A stretch of 64,000 nt of DNA from Demequina soli (GCF_000971195.1 NZ_BBLZ01000001.1:1-64000); one strand, 5' to 3'; shown: positions 38,213 to 47,075, numbered from the stretch's first letter. Notes: generated by a model not told the origin, from the sequence alone. Numbers and translations: made by a program.

Positions 38213-38565
38213 CCGACGCCCCGCACGTGCTCGATGACCGCGGCGCCGGCACGCGGGAGGGTCACCGCCACCACGTCGATGCGGACCGCAGGCCACGCGA
38301 CGTCCTGGTCCGCGAGCCACTGTCCCGCGAGGAGCCGCAGCCGGCGCACCTTGGCCGGGGTGACGGCGGCGAGCGCGCCGCCGAACGCGTCCGACCGGCG
38401 GGTCTTGACCTCGACGAACACGAGCTCGCGGCCGTCGCGGGCCACGATGTCGAGCTCGCCGCGCGCGCACCGCCAGTTGCGCACCAGCACCTCCCAGCCG
38501 TCCTCGACCAGGCGTCTGGCGGCCACCTCCTCGCCGTAGCGCCCCACCGCGTCCTTGACCGCCAT
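38209..38565 (-). CDS. yraN: YraN/UPF0102 family nuclease-like protein
   Basis: 118 aa. PD-(D/E)xK-type core: GELDIVARD and [15 protein letters not shown] (about residues 36-65) give the Asp, Glu and Lys of the nuclease fold. Activity has rarely been shown for the family. GGAGG lies 8 bases upstream, and the 3' end overlaps comM. Confidence 0.93.
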   Translation of the reverse strand: MAVKDAVGRYGEEVAARRLVEDGWEVLVRNWRCARGELDIVARDGRELVFVEVKTRRSDAFGGALAAVTPAKVRRLRLLAGQWLADQDVAWPAVRIDVVAVTLPRAGAAVIEHVRGVG

Positions 38566-38694
38566 CGCGTCACCTCCGCGACCCACGCTGGACGATGCCC
38601 GGGTCCGGGTCACGCGCGGGCGACGGATCCGTGGAGGGCCGGGTGGGCGGCGGGGCCCGGGGACATCGGTGCGCCGCGCGCCCGACCCGGGCGC

Positions 38695-38704
38695 CGCATC
38701 GTCC
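38695..38704 (-). repeat. Intergenic copy of the GGACGATGCG 10-mer
   Basis: Exact copy on the minus strand, between yraN and the MFS1 terminator. A near-copy, GGACGATGCC, is at 38591-38600. Confidence 0.85.
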
Positions 38705-38718
38705 CCGAGGACGGCGAA

Positions 38719-38746
38719 GGGCGGGGAGGATCGCTCCTCCCCGCCC
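38719..38746 (-). terminator. Terminator after MFS exporter 1
   Basis: GGGCGGGGAGGA-TCGC-TCCTCCCCGCCC: a perfect 12-bp stem with a 4-nt loop, 18 bases past the MFS1 stop codon. Confidence 0.85.
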
Positions 38747-38764
38747 CTGCGCGTGCGGACCGCG

Positions 38765-40387
38765 CTACGGACGCGCGGCGCCCGCCTCCTCGCACTCCTC
38801 GGCGCGCGGGTCGAGGAAGTCGGCGGTCGCGCCATCGACCTCGAGCGCCTCGGGCACGGCGTCCCTCGCGACGGTGGTGCGCAGCGGGATCTCCTTGACG
38901 AAGGCGAGCAGCACCACGCCGACGGCCGCGAGCGGCACCATGAGGAGGAAGGCCGGGGTCAGCGCGTCGTTGTAGGCGCCGACGATGACGTCGTGGATCT
39001 GGTCGGGCAGCTCGGCCACCACGGAGGGCGACAGCGAGTTGGTGCCGCCGCCGGACGCGAGGGCGTCGGCCGGCATGCGCTCGACCAGCAGGTCGAGCAG
39101 CCTCGTGGTGAACATCGACCCGACGATCGCGGTGCCGAGCGAGGCGCCCACCTGGCGGAAGTAGTTGTTGCCGGCGGTGGCCGTGCCGACCATGGTCAGC
39201 GGGAACGAGTTCTGCACCATGAGCACGATGGTCTGCATCGACATGCCCAGGCCGAGCCCCATGAGCGCGAGGTACGAGCACGTGATCCACACCGCGGTGT
39301 CGGCGGTGAGCGTCGAGAGCAGGTACTCCGAGCCGCACAGCACGGCCGCGCCGATCACGGGGTACCACTTGTAGCGGCCGGTCTTGGAGACGACGAAGCC
39401 GGTGGTGGTCGACGTGATGAGCATGACGAGCATCATCGGGGCGAGCAGCAGGCCCGCCTCGGTCGCGTTCACCGACGCGACCATCTGCAGGTACGTGGGC
39501 ATGTAGCCGAGCACGCCGAACATGCCGATGCCGATGAACACGCCCGCGATGGTGGTGAGGTTGAAGGTGCGCGAGCGGAACAGGTGCAGCGGCATGACCG
39601 GCTCGGCGGCCCGGCGCTCGACCAGCACGAACGCGACGGCGGCGACCACGGCGGCCGCGATGAGCCCGATGATCTGGGCGGACGCCCACTCGTACGTGCG
39701 GCCGCCCAGGGACGTCACGAGGACGATGCACGAGGTGGCGACCGCGAGCAGCGCCATGCCGGCGACGTCGAGGCGGGGCTTCGCGCGGTCCGTGGGCGCG
39801 GGGTGGAGGAAGACCGCGGCCATGACGATCGCGAGGATGCCGAGCGGCACGTTGATCCACAGGCCCCAGCGCCACGTGAGGCTCTCGGTGAACCAGCCGC
39901 CGAGCAGCGGGCCGGCCACCGAGGCGACGGCGAACGCCGCGCCCATGATGCCCATGTACTTCCCGCGCTCGCGGGCGGGGACCACGTCGGCGATGATGGC
40001 CTGCGCGAGGATCATGAGGCCGCCTGCGCCGAGGCCCTGGATTGCGCGGGCCGCGATGAGCAGCGTCATGGTGCCGGCGAGCCCGCCCACGATCGAGCCC
40101 GCGACGAAGATCGCGATGGCGCCGATGAACAGGCCCTTGCGGCCGATGAGGTCGCCGATCTTGCCGTAGACCGGGATCACGATGGTCGACGCGAGGATGT
40201 AGGCCGTGGTGACCCACAGCATGTGGTCCACCCCGTCGAGCTCGCCCACGATGGTGGGCAGCGCGGTCGAGAAGATGGTCTGGCTCAGCGACGACAGCAG
40301 CATCGCAGTCATGAGGCCGATGAAGACGGGGATGACGTTGCGCGTGCCCGCGGGGGCCGATGCGCGCGTGTCCAAGGTGGCGGTCAT
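38765..40387 (-). CDS. DHA2 (EmrB/QacA-type) MFS exporter, paralogue 1
   Basis: 540 aa with about 14 TM segments. [10 protein letters not shown] in the TM1-2 loop and [14 protein letters not shown] (motif A) mark the DHA2 drug:H+ antiporter family. [16 protein letters not shown] is motif C. It lies within a block of three paralogues, with the shared TetR operator between the -35 and -10 of its promoter. A multidrug or metabolite export role is likely; the substrate is unknown. Confidence 0.93.
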   Translation of the reverse strand: MTATLDTRASAPAGTRNVIPVFIGLMTAMLLSSLSQTIFSTALPTIVGELDGVDHMLWVTTAYILASTIVIPVYGKIGDLIGRKGLFIGAIAIFVAGSIVGGLAGTMTLLIAARAIQGLGAGGLMILAQAIIADVVPARERGKYMGIMGAAFAVASVAGPLLGGWFTESLTWRWGLWINVPLGILAIVMAAVFLHPAPTDRAKPRLDVAGMALLAVATSCIVLVTSLGGRTYEWASAQIIGLIAAAVVAAVAFVLVERRAAEPVMPLHLFRSRTFNLTTIAGVFIGIGMFGVLGYMPTYLQMVASVNATEAGLLLAPMMLVMLITSTTTGFVVSKTGRYKWYPVIGAAVLCGSEYLLSTLTADTAVWITCSYLALMGLGLGMSMQTIVLMVQNSFPLTMVGTATAGNNYFRQVGASLGTAIVGSMFTTRLLDLLVERMPADALASGGGTNSLSPSVVAELPDQIHDVIVGAYNDALTPAFLLMVPLAAVGVVLLAFVKEIPLRTTVARDAVPEALEVDGATADFLDPRAEECEEAGAARP

Positions 40388-40484
40388 TGATCACTTTCGG
40401 GTGGGGACGGGCACGGATCCCGACGCCTGCGGGTCGAGGACGACGCGGGCGCGAGCCGCGCCGTCACGTCGTGCATCGTCGGTA

Positions 40485-40514
40485 TTCTTGCAGACTCTGC
40501 ATTTTTGCGTCAAG
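40485..40514 (-). promoter_or_regulatory. TetR-controlled promoter of MFS exporter 1
   Basis: Minus strand: TTGACG, 18 bp, AAGAAT. The palindrome TGCAGA-G-TCTGCA (40490-40502) occupies the spacer and reaches the -10. The same arrangement recurs before MFS2 and tetR. The predicted 5' UTR is about 90 bases. Confidence 0.75.
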
Positions 40515-40538
40515 TGCAGACGCGTGGTCCCCGGGTGC

Positions 40539-40580
40539 ACGCAGGGGCCGGGACGGCGATCCGTCCCGGCCCCTGCGTGG
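40539..40580 (-). terminator. Terminator after MFS exporter 2
   Basis: A perfect 19-bp stem (CACGCAGGGGCCGGGACGG and its complement) with a 4-nt loop, 9 bases past the MFS2 stop codon and just before the MFS1 promoter. Confidence 0.9.
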
Positions 40581-40589
40581 ATGCGGGTG

Positions 40590-42206
40590 CTACGCCTGCG
40601 TGGCGGCCGCCTCGCCAGCATCCGCCGCGGCGCCGACCGCGACCGGCCCGTCGGCGGGCTCGGGCGTCGGCGCGCCGGCGCCGCGGTCGAGCGTGGTGCG
40701 CAGCGGCACCTCCTTGACGAGCGCGAGGAGGCCGAGCGCGAGCAGCGCGAGCGGCACGATATAGAGGAACACCGGGGTGAGCGCGTCGTTGTACGCGCTC
40801 ACGATGACGTCCTGCAGCTGCTGCGGCAGCTCCTGCACGGCCTCGGGCGTGAGGCTGTTCGCGCCGCCGCCCGCCGCCGCGCCCGCGGGCATGCGCTCGG
40901 TCAGCAGGTCCACGAGGTTGGAGGTGAAGATCGAGCCCACCACGGCGGCGCCGAGCGACGCGCCGATCTGGCGGAAGTAGTTGTTCGCCGCGGTGGCCGT
41001 GCCGACCATCGTGAGCGGGAACGTGTTCTGCACGATGAGCACGAGGGTCTGCATCTGCATGCCCAGCCCCAGGCCGAAGACCGCCAGGTACGCGCACGTC
41101 ACCCAGATGGGCTGCGTCCACGACATGGTCGACAGCAGGAACATGCCCACCGCGATGATGCCCGAGCCGAGGATCGGGTAGACCTTGTAACGGCCCGTCC
41201 TGGACACGGCGCGGCCGACGATGATCGACGTGGGCAGCATCGCGCCCATCATCGGGATCATGAGCAGGCCCGCCGTGGTGGCGCTGACCTGCGCGACCAT
41301 CTGGAGGTACGTGGGCATGTAGGCGAGCGTGCCGAACATCGCGATGCCGACGAGCAGGCCCGCGGCCGTCGTGAGGTTGAAGTTGCGCTCCGTGAAGAGC
41401 GTGAGCGGCATGATCGGCTCCGCGGCGCGGCGCTCGACCAGCACGAACAGCACGCCCGCGACCACGGTCAGCGCGATGAGGCCGAGGATGATCGGGTCGG
41501 ACCAGTCGTAGGTGTTGCCGCCCCACGAGGTGAACAGCACGAGCGCGGCGGACGCGATCGCGATGAGCGCCATGCCCGCGAAGTCGACGCGCGGACGCGC
41601 GCGGTCCTCGGGGTTCGGGTGGAGGAAGACGATCGCCGAGAGGATCGCGAGCGCGCCCAGCGGCACGTTGATCCACAGGCACCACTGCCAGCCGATGGAC
41701 TCGGTGAACCAGCCGCCGAGCAGCGGGCCGACGATCGAGGCGAGCGCGAACACGCCGCCCATGACGCCCATGTACTTGCCGCGCTCACGCGCCGGCACGA
41801 TGTCCGCGATGATCGCCTGCGACAGGATCATGAGTCCGCCGCCGCCCAGGCCCTGGATGGCGCGGCCGACGATGAGCTCGGTCATGCCGCCGGCAAGCGC
41901 GCCCACGATGGAGCCGACGATGAAGATGGAGATCGCGGCGATGAACAGCGACTTGCGGCCGATGAGGTCGCCCAGCTTGCCGTAGACCGGCATCATGATC
42001 GTCGCCGCGAGGACGTACGCGGTGGTGACCCACAGCATGTGGTCCACGCCGTCGAGCTCGCCGACGATGGTGGGCAGGGCGGTGGAGAAGATCGTCTGGT
42101 CGAGGGCGGACAGCAGCATGGCCGTCATGAGCCCGACCAGGACCAGCAGGATGCCCCTGTGGTCGGTCGCGGGCGCGTGGGCGCGCGCGGACGTGGCGTC
42201 AGACAT
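40590..42206 (-). CDS. DHA2 (EmrB/QacA-type) MFS exporter, paralogue 2
   Basis: 538 aa, about 14 TMs, with the same family motifs ([37 protein letters not shown]). It is closer in wording to paralogue 3 than to paralogue 1. The ATG giving MSDATS has the purine-rich GAAAGAGAG upstream. Promoter and terminator are its own, so it is a single-gene unit controlled by the shared operator. Confidence 0.93.
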   Translation of the reverse strand: MSDATSARAHAPATDHRGILLVLVGLMTAMLLSALDQTIFSTALPTIVGELDGVDHMLWVTTAYVLAATIMMPVYGKLGDLIGRKSLFIAAISIFIVGSIVGALAGGMTELIVGRAIQGLGGGGLMILSQAIIADIVPARERGKYMGVMGGVFALASIVGPLLGGWFTESIGWQWCLWINVPLGALAILSAIVFLHPNPEDRARPRVDFAGMALIAIASAALVLFTSWGGNTYDWSDPIILGLIALTVVAGVLFVLVERRAAEPIMPLTLFTERNFNLTTAAGLLVGIAMFGTLAYMPTYLQMVAQVSATTAGLLMIPMMGAMLPTSIIVGRAVSRTGRYKVYPILGSGIIAVGMFLLSTMSWTQPIWVTCAYLAVFGLGLGMQMQTLVLIVQNTFPLTMVGTATAANNYFRQIGASLGAAVVGSIFTSNLVDLLTERMPAGAAAGGGANSLTPEAVQELPQQLQDVIVSAYNDALTPVFLYIVPLALLALGLLALVKEVPLRTTLDRGAGAPTPEPADGPVAVGAAADAGEAAATQA

Positions 42207-42248
42207 GGTCTCTCTTTCGGGGTGGGGACGGGGTGGCGCTCGCGCGCC

Positions 42249-42258
42249 GGACGATGCG
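42249..42258 (+). repeat. Copy of the GGACGATGCG 10-mer in the MFS2 leader
   Basis: Exact 10-mer between the MFS2 promoter and its start codon. Confidence 0.85.
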
Positions 42259-42305
42259 AGGTGCCGGACGGGCGCGGGTGGCGCCATCGCGTCGGGCAAC
42301 GGGAC

Positions 42306-42335
42306 ATCCTTGCAGACGCTGCAATTTTGCGTCAA
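42306..42335 (-). promoter_or_regulatory. TetR-controlled promoter of MFS exporter 2
   Basis: Minus strand: TTGACG, 18 bp, AAGGAT. The palindrome TGCAGC-G-TCTGCA (42311-42323, one change from perfect) lies in the spacer. The identical stretch GCGTCAAG is shared with the MFS1 promoter. Confidence 0.75.
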
Positions 42336-42345
42336 GCGCACGCGA

Positions 42346-42380
42346 GGGGACGGTGCGCCGGCGCGGCGCGCATCGTCCCC
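42346..42380 (-). terminator. Terminator after MFS exporter 3, containing a 10-mer copy
   Basis: Outer stem GGGGACG/CGTCCCC and inner stem GCGCC/GGCGC, 17 bases past the MFS3 stop. One arm is an exact GGACGATGCG (minus strand, 42369-42378); the other is a one-base variant, so it looks like a second inverted 10-mer pair that has drifted. Confidence 0.7.
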
Positions 42381-42396
42381 ACCCGTCCGCGGCGGG

Positions 42397-44022
42397 TCAG
42401 GCCTGCGCGGCCCCGCTGCGCTCCCCCACGTCGTCGCCGTCGTGGCGCTCGAGGTACGCGCTCGAGCCGCCGTCGACCTCGAAGGACTCGGGGACGGCGT
42501 CCTCGCGCGACGAGGTGCGCAGCGGCACCTCCGTGACGAACACGAGCAGCACCAGCGCGACCAGGGCGAGCGGCACGATCGCCAGGAACACGGGCGTGAG
42601 CGCGTCGTTGTAGGAGCCGATGATGATGTCCTGCGCCTGCTGCGGCAGGGTGCCGACGATCTCGGGCGTGATGCTGTTGGCCCCGTCGACCCCGCCCGCG
42701 GCGACGTCGGGCGGGATGCGCTCGGTGAGGAGCGACACGAGGTTGTTGGTGAAGACCGAGCCGACGATGGCCGCGCCGAGCGACGCGCCGATCTGGCGGA
42801 AGAAGTTGTTCGCCGCCGTCGCGGTGCCCACCATCGTGATGGGGAAGGTGTTCTGGACGATGAGCACGAGCGTCTGCATCATCATGCCGAGCCCCATGCC
42901 GAACACGGCGAGGTAGACGCACGTGAGCCACAGCCCCCGGTCGGGCGTCATGGTCGACAGCAGGAACAGACCGACCGCGACGATCGCCGAGCCGACGATC
43001 GGGTAGCGCTTGTAGCGCCCTGTCCGCGACACGGTGTTGCCCACGATGATCGAGGTGGGCAGCATCGCGCCCATCATGGGGATCATGAGCAGGCCCGCCT
43101 CCGTGGCGCCCACCTGGCCGACCATCTGCAGGTAGGTGGGCATGTAGGCGAGCGTGCCGAACATCGCGACGCCGATCATGAGGCCCGCGGCGGTCGTGAG
43201 GTTGAAGTTGCGCTCCCGGAACAGCAGCAGCGGCATCACGGGCTCGGCGGCGCGGCGCTCGACCAGCACGAACAGCACGCCGGCGACGACCGTGAGCGCG
43301 ATGAGGCCCAGGATGACGGGGCTGGTCCACTCGTAGTGACCGCCTCCCCACGAGGTGAACAGCACGAGGGACGATGCGGCGATCGCCAGCAGGATCATGC
43401 CCGCCACGTCGAGCGTGGGGCGCCCGCGGTCCTGCGGGTTGGGGTGGAGGAAGATCGACACCGACAGGATCGCGACGAGGCCCAGCGGCACGTTGATCCA
43501 CAGGCACCACTGCCAGCCGGGCCCGTCGGTGAACCAGCCCCCCAGCAGCGGGCCGACCACGGACGACACGGCGAACGCGGCGCCCATGAGCCCCATGTAG
43601 CGCGCCCGCTCGCGCGCCGGCACGATGTCGGCGATCACCGCCTGCGACAGGATCATGAGGCCGCCGCCGCCGAGGCCCTGGATCGCGCGGCCCGCGATGA
43701 GCTCGGGCATCGCCGTGGCGAGGGCGCCGACCACGGACCCGACGATGAAGACCGCGATCGCGCCGATGAACAGCGACTTGCGGCCGATGAGGTCGCCCAG
43801 CTTGCCGTACACGGGCATCATCACCGTCGCGGCGAGGATGTACGCCGTGGTCACCCACAGCATGTGGTCGACGCCGTCAAGCTCGCCCACGATGGTGGGC
43901 AGGGCCGTGGAGAAGATCGTCTGGTCGAGGGCGGACAGGAGCATGGCGGTCATGAGGCCGACCATGACGAGCAGGATCTCCCTGCGATCGGCCACGTGGG
44001 GCTGGGCGTGCTCGGGCGTCAT
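42397..44022 (-). CDS. DHA2 (EmrB/QacA-type) MFS exporter, paralogue 3
   Basis: 541 aa, about 14 TMs, with the family motifs in the same places ([37 protein letters not shown]). It lies directly downstream of tetR and has no separate copy of the operator-promoter, so it is probably read from the tetR promoter. I chose the second ATG (MTPEHAQ) because AGGA lies 8 bases upstream of it; the first is 9 bases earlier. Confidence 0.92.
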   Translation of the reverse strand: MTPEHAQPHVADRREILLVMVGLMTAMLLSALDQTIFSTALPTIVGELDGVDHMLWVTTAYILAATVMMPVYGKLGDLIGRKSLFIGAIAVFIVGSVVGALATAMPELIAGRAIQGLGGGGLMILSQAVIADIVPARERARYMGLMGAAFAVSSVVGPLLGGWFTDGPGWQWCLWINVPLGLVAILSVSIFLHPNPQDRGRPTLDVAGMILLAIAASSLVLFTSWGGGHYEWTSPVILGLIALTVVAGVLFVLVERRAAEPVMPLLLFRERNFNLTTAAGLMIGVAMFGTLAYMPTYLQMVGQVGATEAGLLMIPMMGAMLPTSIIVGNTVSRTGRYKRYPIVGSAIVAVGLFLLSTMTPDRGLWLTCVYLAVFGMGLGMMMQTLVLIVQNTFPITMVGTATAANNFFRQIGASLGAAIVGSVFTNNLVSLLTERIPPDVAAGGVDGANSITPEIVGTLPQQAQDIIIGSYNDALTPVFLAIVPLALVALVLLVFVTEVPLRTSSREDAVPESFEVDGGSSAYLERHDGDDVGERSGAAQA

Positions 44023-44041
44023 ACCAGCCATCCTGCGGCAT

Positions 44042-44072
44042 GCGGCGCCATCGCGCCTGGTGAGGGCGCCGC
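44042..44072 (-). terminator. Possible attenuator between tetR and MFS exporter 3
   Basis: GCGGCGCC and GGCGCCGC could pair across a 15-nt loop in the 72-base gap. It is weaker than the other hairpins and may only reduce read-through. Confidence 0.3.
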
Positions 44073-44094
44073 GGCCGCGCGGTCCAGGCGCGCG

Positions 44095-44718
44095 CTACAT
44101 CTGCACGATGCGGCGCACGCGCGCGAGCACCATGGCGATGGCCTCGTCGATGCTCGCGTCCGCGTCCTCGCGATCGAGCCACACGCGGCTCGCGATGGGG
44201 AACGCGCCGGTGACCACCGCGACCACGAGCTGCGCCTCCTCGGCGCGCTCCGTCGGCGCCGTCTCGGGGTGCTGCGCGGTCAGGCGACGCTCGACGATGC
44301 GGGTGAGCGCCTGGCGCTTGCCCGCCACCCTGGCGAGCTGGAGGCCCTGGAGCTCGGGCTCCTGCGCGAACAGGCGTCGGCGCATGAGGAAGATCTCGCG
44401 GTCGGGGTCGCTCGCGACGAAGCCCGTGGCGATGAGGTGGAGCAGCCCGTCGACGACGGACCCTCGCGCCTCGACGAAGGCCTCGATGTCGGCGTCGAGC
44501 AGGGGCGCCTGCGCGAGGCCGAGGAGCGCCCCCTCCTTCGTGCCGAAGTAGTTGAAGTACGTGCGCGGCGAGATGTCGCTCGCCTCGCAGATCATGTCCA
44601 CCGTGACGTGGTCGACGCCGTGCGCGAGGGCGAGCTCGAGCGCGGCGCGCTCGACGCGCCGGGTGCGGCGCGCGCGGTTGCGCTCGCGCAGGCCCGTCAC
44701 GGGGGCGGAGGAGGACAT
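44095..44718 (-). CDS. TetR/AcrR family repressor of the MFS cluster
   Basis: 207 aa. N-terminal helix-turn-helix (about residues 20-65): RVERAALELALAHGVDHVTVD, then ICEASDISPRTYFNYFGTKE. The C-terminal domain is all-helical for ligand binding. It lies at the head of tetR-MFS3 and carries the palindrome TGCAGA-G-TCTGCA in its own promoter, so autorepression plus control of MFS1 and MFS2 is a natural reading. The start ATG falls where transcription should begin, so the mRNA is probably leaderless. Confidence 0.92.
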   Translation of the reverse strand: MSSSAPVTGLRERNRARRTRRVERAALELALAHGVDHVTVDMICEASDISPRTYFNYFGTKEGALLGLAQAPLLDADIEAFVEARGSVVDGLLHLIATGFVASDPDREIFLMRRRLFAQEPELQGLQLARVAGKRQALTRIVERRLTAQHPETAPTERAEEAQLVVAVVTGAFPIASRVWLDREDADASIDEAIAMVLARVRRIVQM

Positions 44719-44724
44719 GGCTGC

Positions 44725-44754
44725 ATCATTGCAGACTCTGCACTTTCGCCTCAA
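44725..44754 (-). promoter_or_regulatory. Auto-regulated promoter of tetR
   Basis: Minus strand: TTGAGG, 18 bp, AATGAT, with the palindrome TGCAGA-G-TCTGCA at 44730-44742. The -10 ends 6 bases before the tetR ATG. Confidence 0.75.
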
Positions 44755-44770
44755 GCGTCATAGGCCCGCC

Positions 44771-44786
44771 TGCCGCGTTCGCGGCA
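44771..44786 (-). terminator. Hairpin after the DUF2469 gene
   Basis: TGCCGCG-TT-CGCGGCA, 16 bases past the stop codon of the DUF2469 gene. It separates that unit from tetR. Confidence 0.5.
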
Positions 44787-44802
44787 CGGCTGCCGCCGCG
44801 GC

Positions 44803-45126
44803 TCAGCGGCCCCGCAGCTGGCGGATGTCGGGGAGGTCGTCGTCGCGGGCGAGCTCCTCGATGTTGACGTCCTTGAACGTCACGACGCGCACGTTGCGCA
44901 CGAGGCGCGCGCTGCGGTAGACGTCCCAGACCCAGGCGTCGGCCATCGTCACCTCGAAGTAGATGTCGCCGCCGGACGCCTTGACCTGGAGGTCCACCTT
45001 GTTGCAGAGGTAGAAGCGGCGCTCGGTCTCGACGACGTACTGGAACAGCCCCACGACGTCCCTGTACTCGCGGTAGAGCGCGAGCTCCGCTTCGGTCTCG
45101 TAGTTCTCGAGGTCTTCGTGGCTCAC
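44803..45126 (-). CDS. DUF2469 family protein
   Basis: 107 aa small acidic soluble protein. The whole chain matches the conserved actinobacterial DUF2469 pattern: EDLENYETEAELALYREYRDVV, FQYVVETERRFYLCN and FEVTMADAWVWDVYR. No function is established. It normally follows rnhB, as here (49-base gap). Confidence 0.93.
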   Translation of the reverse strand: MSHEDLENYETEAELALYREYRDVVGLFQYVVETERRFYLCNKVDLQVKASGGDIYFEVTMADAWVWDVYRSARLVRNVRVVTFKDVNIEELARDDDLPDIRQLRGR

Positions 45127-45175
45127 CCGTCAATGATGGCGCGCGATGCCCCGGATGCGCCAATGCCGCGCCGGA

Positions 45176-45829
45176 TCAGACCGCCCGGAACGGCAGCTTC
45201 CAGGAGACACGATGCAGCGGCGACGGCCCATGCGCGCGCAGCGCCTCGAGGTGGGAGTTGGCGCCGTAGCCCTTGTTGCTGTCCCACCCGTACTCGGGGT
45301 GGTCGACGTGCGCGAGCGCCATCATGGCGTCGCGCTCGACCTTGGCCAGCACGGACGCGGCGGCGATCGACGCGCACGCCCGGTCGCCCTTGACGACCAT
45401 GGTCACCGGGGGCGCGGCCCAGTCGTCGGCGTGGTCGGAGAACAGGTCCGCGGGCGGCGGGGTGAGCCAGTCGTGGGTGCCGTCGAGCAGCACGGCGTCG
45501 ACGGGGACCGGGATGGCGTCGAGCGCGCGCCGCGCGGCGAGGCGCAGCGCGGCGACGATGCCGACCTCGTCGATCTCGGCGGCGCTCGCGTGGCCGACGG
45601 CGCGCGCGGCACCGAAGGCGCGAAGAGGCGCGATGAGCGCCTCGCGGCGCGCCGCGCTGAGGAGCTTGGAGTCGGTGAGGCCCTCGGGCCAGGCGTCGCA
45701 GCGCGTGAGCACGACGACGCCGACGCTGACCGGCCCGGCGAGGGCGCCGCGGCCCACCTCGTCGATGCCGGCGACGGCGTCGAGGCCGGCGTCCCACAGG
45801 GCGGCCTCGTGAAGGAGCGAGACCGTCAT
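45176..45829 (-). CDS. rnhB: Ribonuclease HII
   Basis: 217 aa. Removes ribonucleotides and RNA primers from DNA. Acidic active site: Asp-Glu in GIDEVGRGALAGPV (about residues 20-33), a later Asp in VLLDGTHDW, and ACASIAAASVLAKVERD. One base separates it from lepB. Confidence 0.96.
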   Translation of the reverse strand: MTVSLLHEAALWDAGLDAVAGIDEVGRGALAGPVSVGVVVLTRCDAWPEGLTDSKLLSAARREALIAPLRAFGAARAVGHASAAEIDEVGIVAALRLAARRALDAIPVPVDAVLLDGTHDWLTPPPADLFSDHADDWAAPPVTMVVKGDRACASIAAASVLAKVERDAMMALAHVDHPEYGWDSNKGYGANSHLEALRAHGPSPLHRVSWKLPFRAV

Positions 45830-45830
45830 G

Positions 45831-46544
45831 TCAGGACCCGGTGGTCGCGGCCTGATCGCCGAAGGGGTTGCCGACGCCGCCGAAGCGGTCGAGGGGCCAC
45901 ACGATCGCGAACGTGGTGCCGACGACGTTGGCCTCGGGGACGGTGCCGCCGCCCGGGTCGCCCATGTGGGCGCGCGAGTCCAGGCTGTCGTCGCGGTTGT
46001 CGCCCATCACCCACAGGTAGCCCGCGGGGACCTCGACGCGGAAGGTGGTGCCGCACGGGCGCGCGCCGGGCGCGATGTAGTCCTCCTGGAGCGCGACGCC
46101 GTTGACCGTCACCTGGCCGTCGGGGTCGGTGCACTCGACGATGTCGCCGGGCAGGCCGATGACGCGCTTGACGAGGTGCTCTCCCGCGTCCTCGGGCAGC
46201 AGGCCGGTCCACGTGAGGACGTCCTTGACCACGAGGTGGAGGCCGGTCGCCTGGTCGGCGGGCTCGCCGAGCCAGTGGGCGGGGTCCTTGAAGACGACCA
46301 CGTCGCCGCGACGCAGCGGCAGCGGGTCGGGGCGCCACTTGGTGACGAGGATCCGGTCGCCGACGTCGAGGGTGGGCACCATCGACGCGGACGGGATGAA
46401 GAACGACTGGAAGAAGAACGTCTTGATGAGCAGCGAGAGCAGCAGCGCGCTCACGACGACGACGACGATCTCCTTGACCCAGCCCCATGCACGACGGCCG
46501 GCGGACGGGGAACCGTCCGCCGGCGCGTCAGCGCTGGTCGCGAT
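45831..46544 (-). CDS. lepB: Signal peptidase I, start codon unclear
   Basis: About 237 aa from the coordinate given. Single TM (EIVVVVVSALLLSLLIKTF), catalytic Ser in IPSASMVPTLD, catalytic Lys in HLVKRVIGLPGD, and GDNRDDSLDSRAHMG box E. It cleaves signal peptides at the outer membrane face. No ATG, GTG or TTG is in frame between the end of rplS and the TM. The first in-frame GTG is at 46454, inside the TM. I placed the start at an ATC directly after the rplS stop, as the simplest way to keep the whole TM; this is a guess. Confidence 0.9.
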   Translation of the reverse strand: MATSADAPADGSPSAGRRAWGWVKEIVVVVVSALLLSLLIKTFFFQSFFIPSASMVPTLDVGDRILVTKWRPDPLPLRRGDVVVFKDPAHWLGEPADQATGLHLVVKDVLTWTGLLPEDAGEHLVKRVIGLPGDIVECTDPDGQVTVNGVALQEDYIAPGARPCGTTFRVEVPAGYLWVMGDNRDDSLDSRAHMGDPGGGTVPEANVVGTTFAIVWPLDRFGGVGNPFGDQAATTGS

Positions 46545-46545
46545 C

Positions 46546-46893
46546 TTAGTTCTCGCGCTTCTCGCGGATGCGAGCCGCCTTGCCGCGCAGGTTGCGCAGG
46601 TAGTACAGCTTCGCGCGGCGCACGTCACCACGACGCTCGACCTCGATCTTCTCGATGGTCGGGGTGTGGATCGGGAAGATGCGCTCGACGCCGACGCCGA
46701 ACGAGATCTTACGGACCGTGAAGGTCTCGCCGATGCCCTGGCCCGCGCGGGCGATGACGACGCCCTGGAAGACCTGGACACGGGAGCGGTTGCCCTCGAT
46801 GACCTTCACGTGCACCTTCACGGTGTCACCGGCGCGGAACGCCGGGACGTCGTCGCGGAGCTGGCCCGCGACCACGTTGTCAAGCTTCTGCAT
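46546..46893 (-). CDS. rplS: 50S ribosomal protein L19
   Basis: 115 aa, standard length. [22 protein letters not shown] and [17 protein letters not shown] are diagnostic. The start giving MQKLDN has AGGAGAGA 7-8 bases upstream. Its own leader, with a long-range inverted repeat, suggests separate regulation from trmD. Confidence 0.98.
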   Translation of the reverse strand: MQKLDNVVAGQLRDDVPAFRAGDTVKVHVKVIEGNRSRVQVFQGVVIARAGQGIGETFTVRKISFGVGVERIFPIHTPTIEKIEVERRGDVRRAKLYYLRNLRGKAARIREKREN

Positions 46894-46913
46894 GACTGTC
46901 TCTCCTCGCACAT

Positions 46914-46994
46914 GCCACAGGTCACGCGCGGTATCCGCCTTGCGGCGATCGTTGATGACCGGTGCGTCACGTGGTGCGCCGAACCCCCTGTGGC
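46914..46994 (-). promoter_or_regulatory. Possible structured leader of rplS
   Basis: GCCACAGG (46914-46921) and CCTGTGGC (46987-46994) are perfect complements flanking 65 bases, just before the rplS ribosome-binding site. L19 leaders with autoregulatory structure are known in other phyla; this one is only suggestive. Confidence 0.35.
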
Positions 46995-47043
46995 AGGTCC
47001 CGGCGCCGCACGCACCGAGGATCTATTCTGCCACACCGTGCCC

Positions 47044-47053
47044 GGACGATGCG
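47044..47053 (+). repeat. Intergenic copy of the GGACGATGCG 10-mer
   Basis: Exact 10-mer between trmD and the presumed rplS promoter. Confidence 0.85.
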
Positions 47054-47075
47054 AGGGCCCGGTGGTCCCGGCGCG

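Noticed and set aside
38765..44022. MFS triplication as a mobile element
   Set aside because: No transposase, terminal inverted repeats or target duplications were seen. The short shared sequences between copies are the operator-promoter modules.
45826..46488. ATG-initiated frame over lepB as the true product (or evidence of a frameshift)
   Set aside because: The translated frame is Arg/Pro-rich without signal-peptidase motifs; only the adjacent frame carries boxes B to E.
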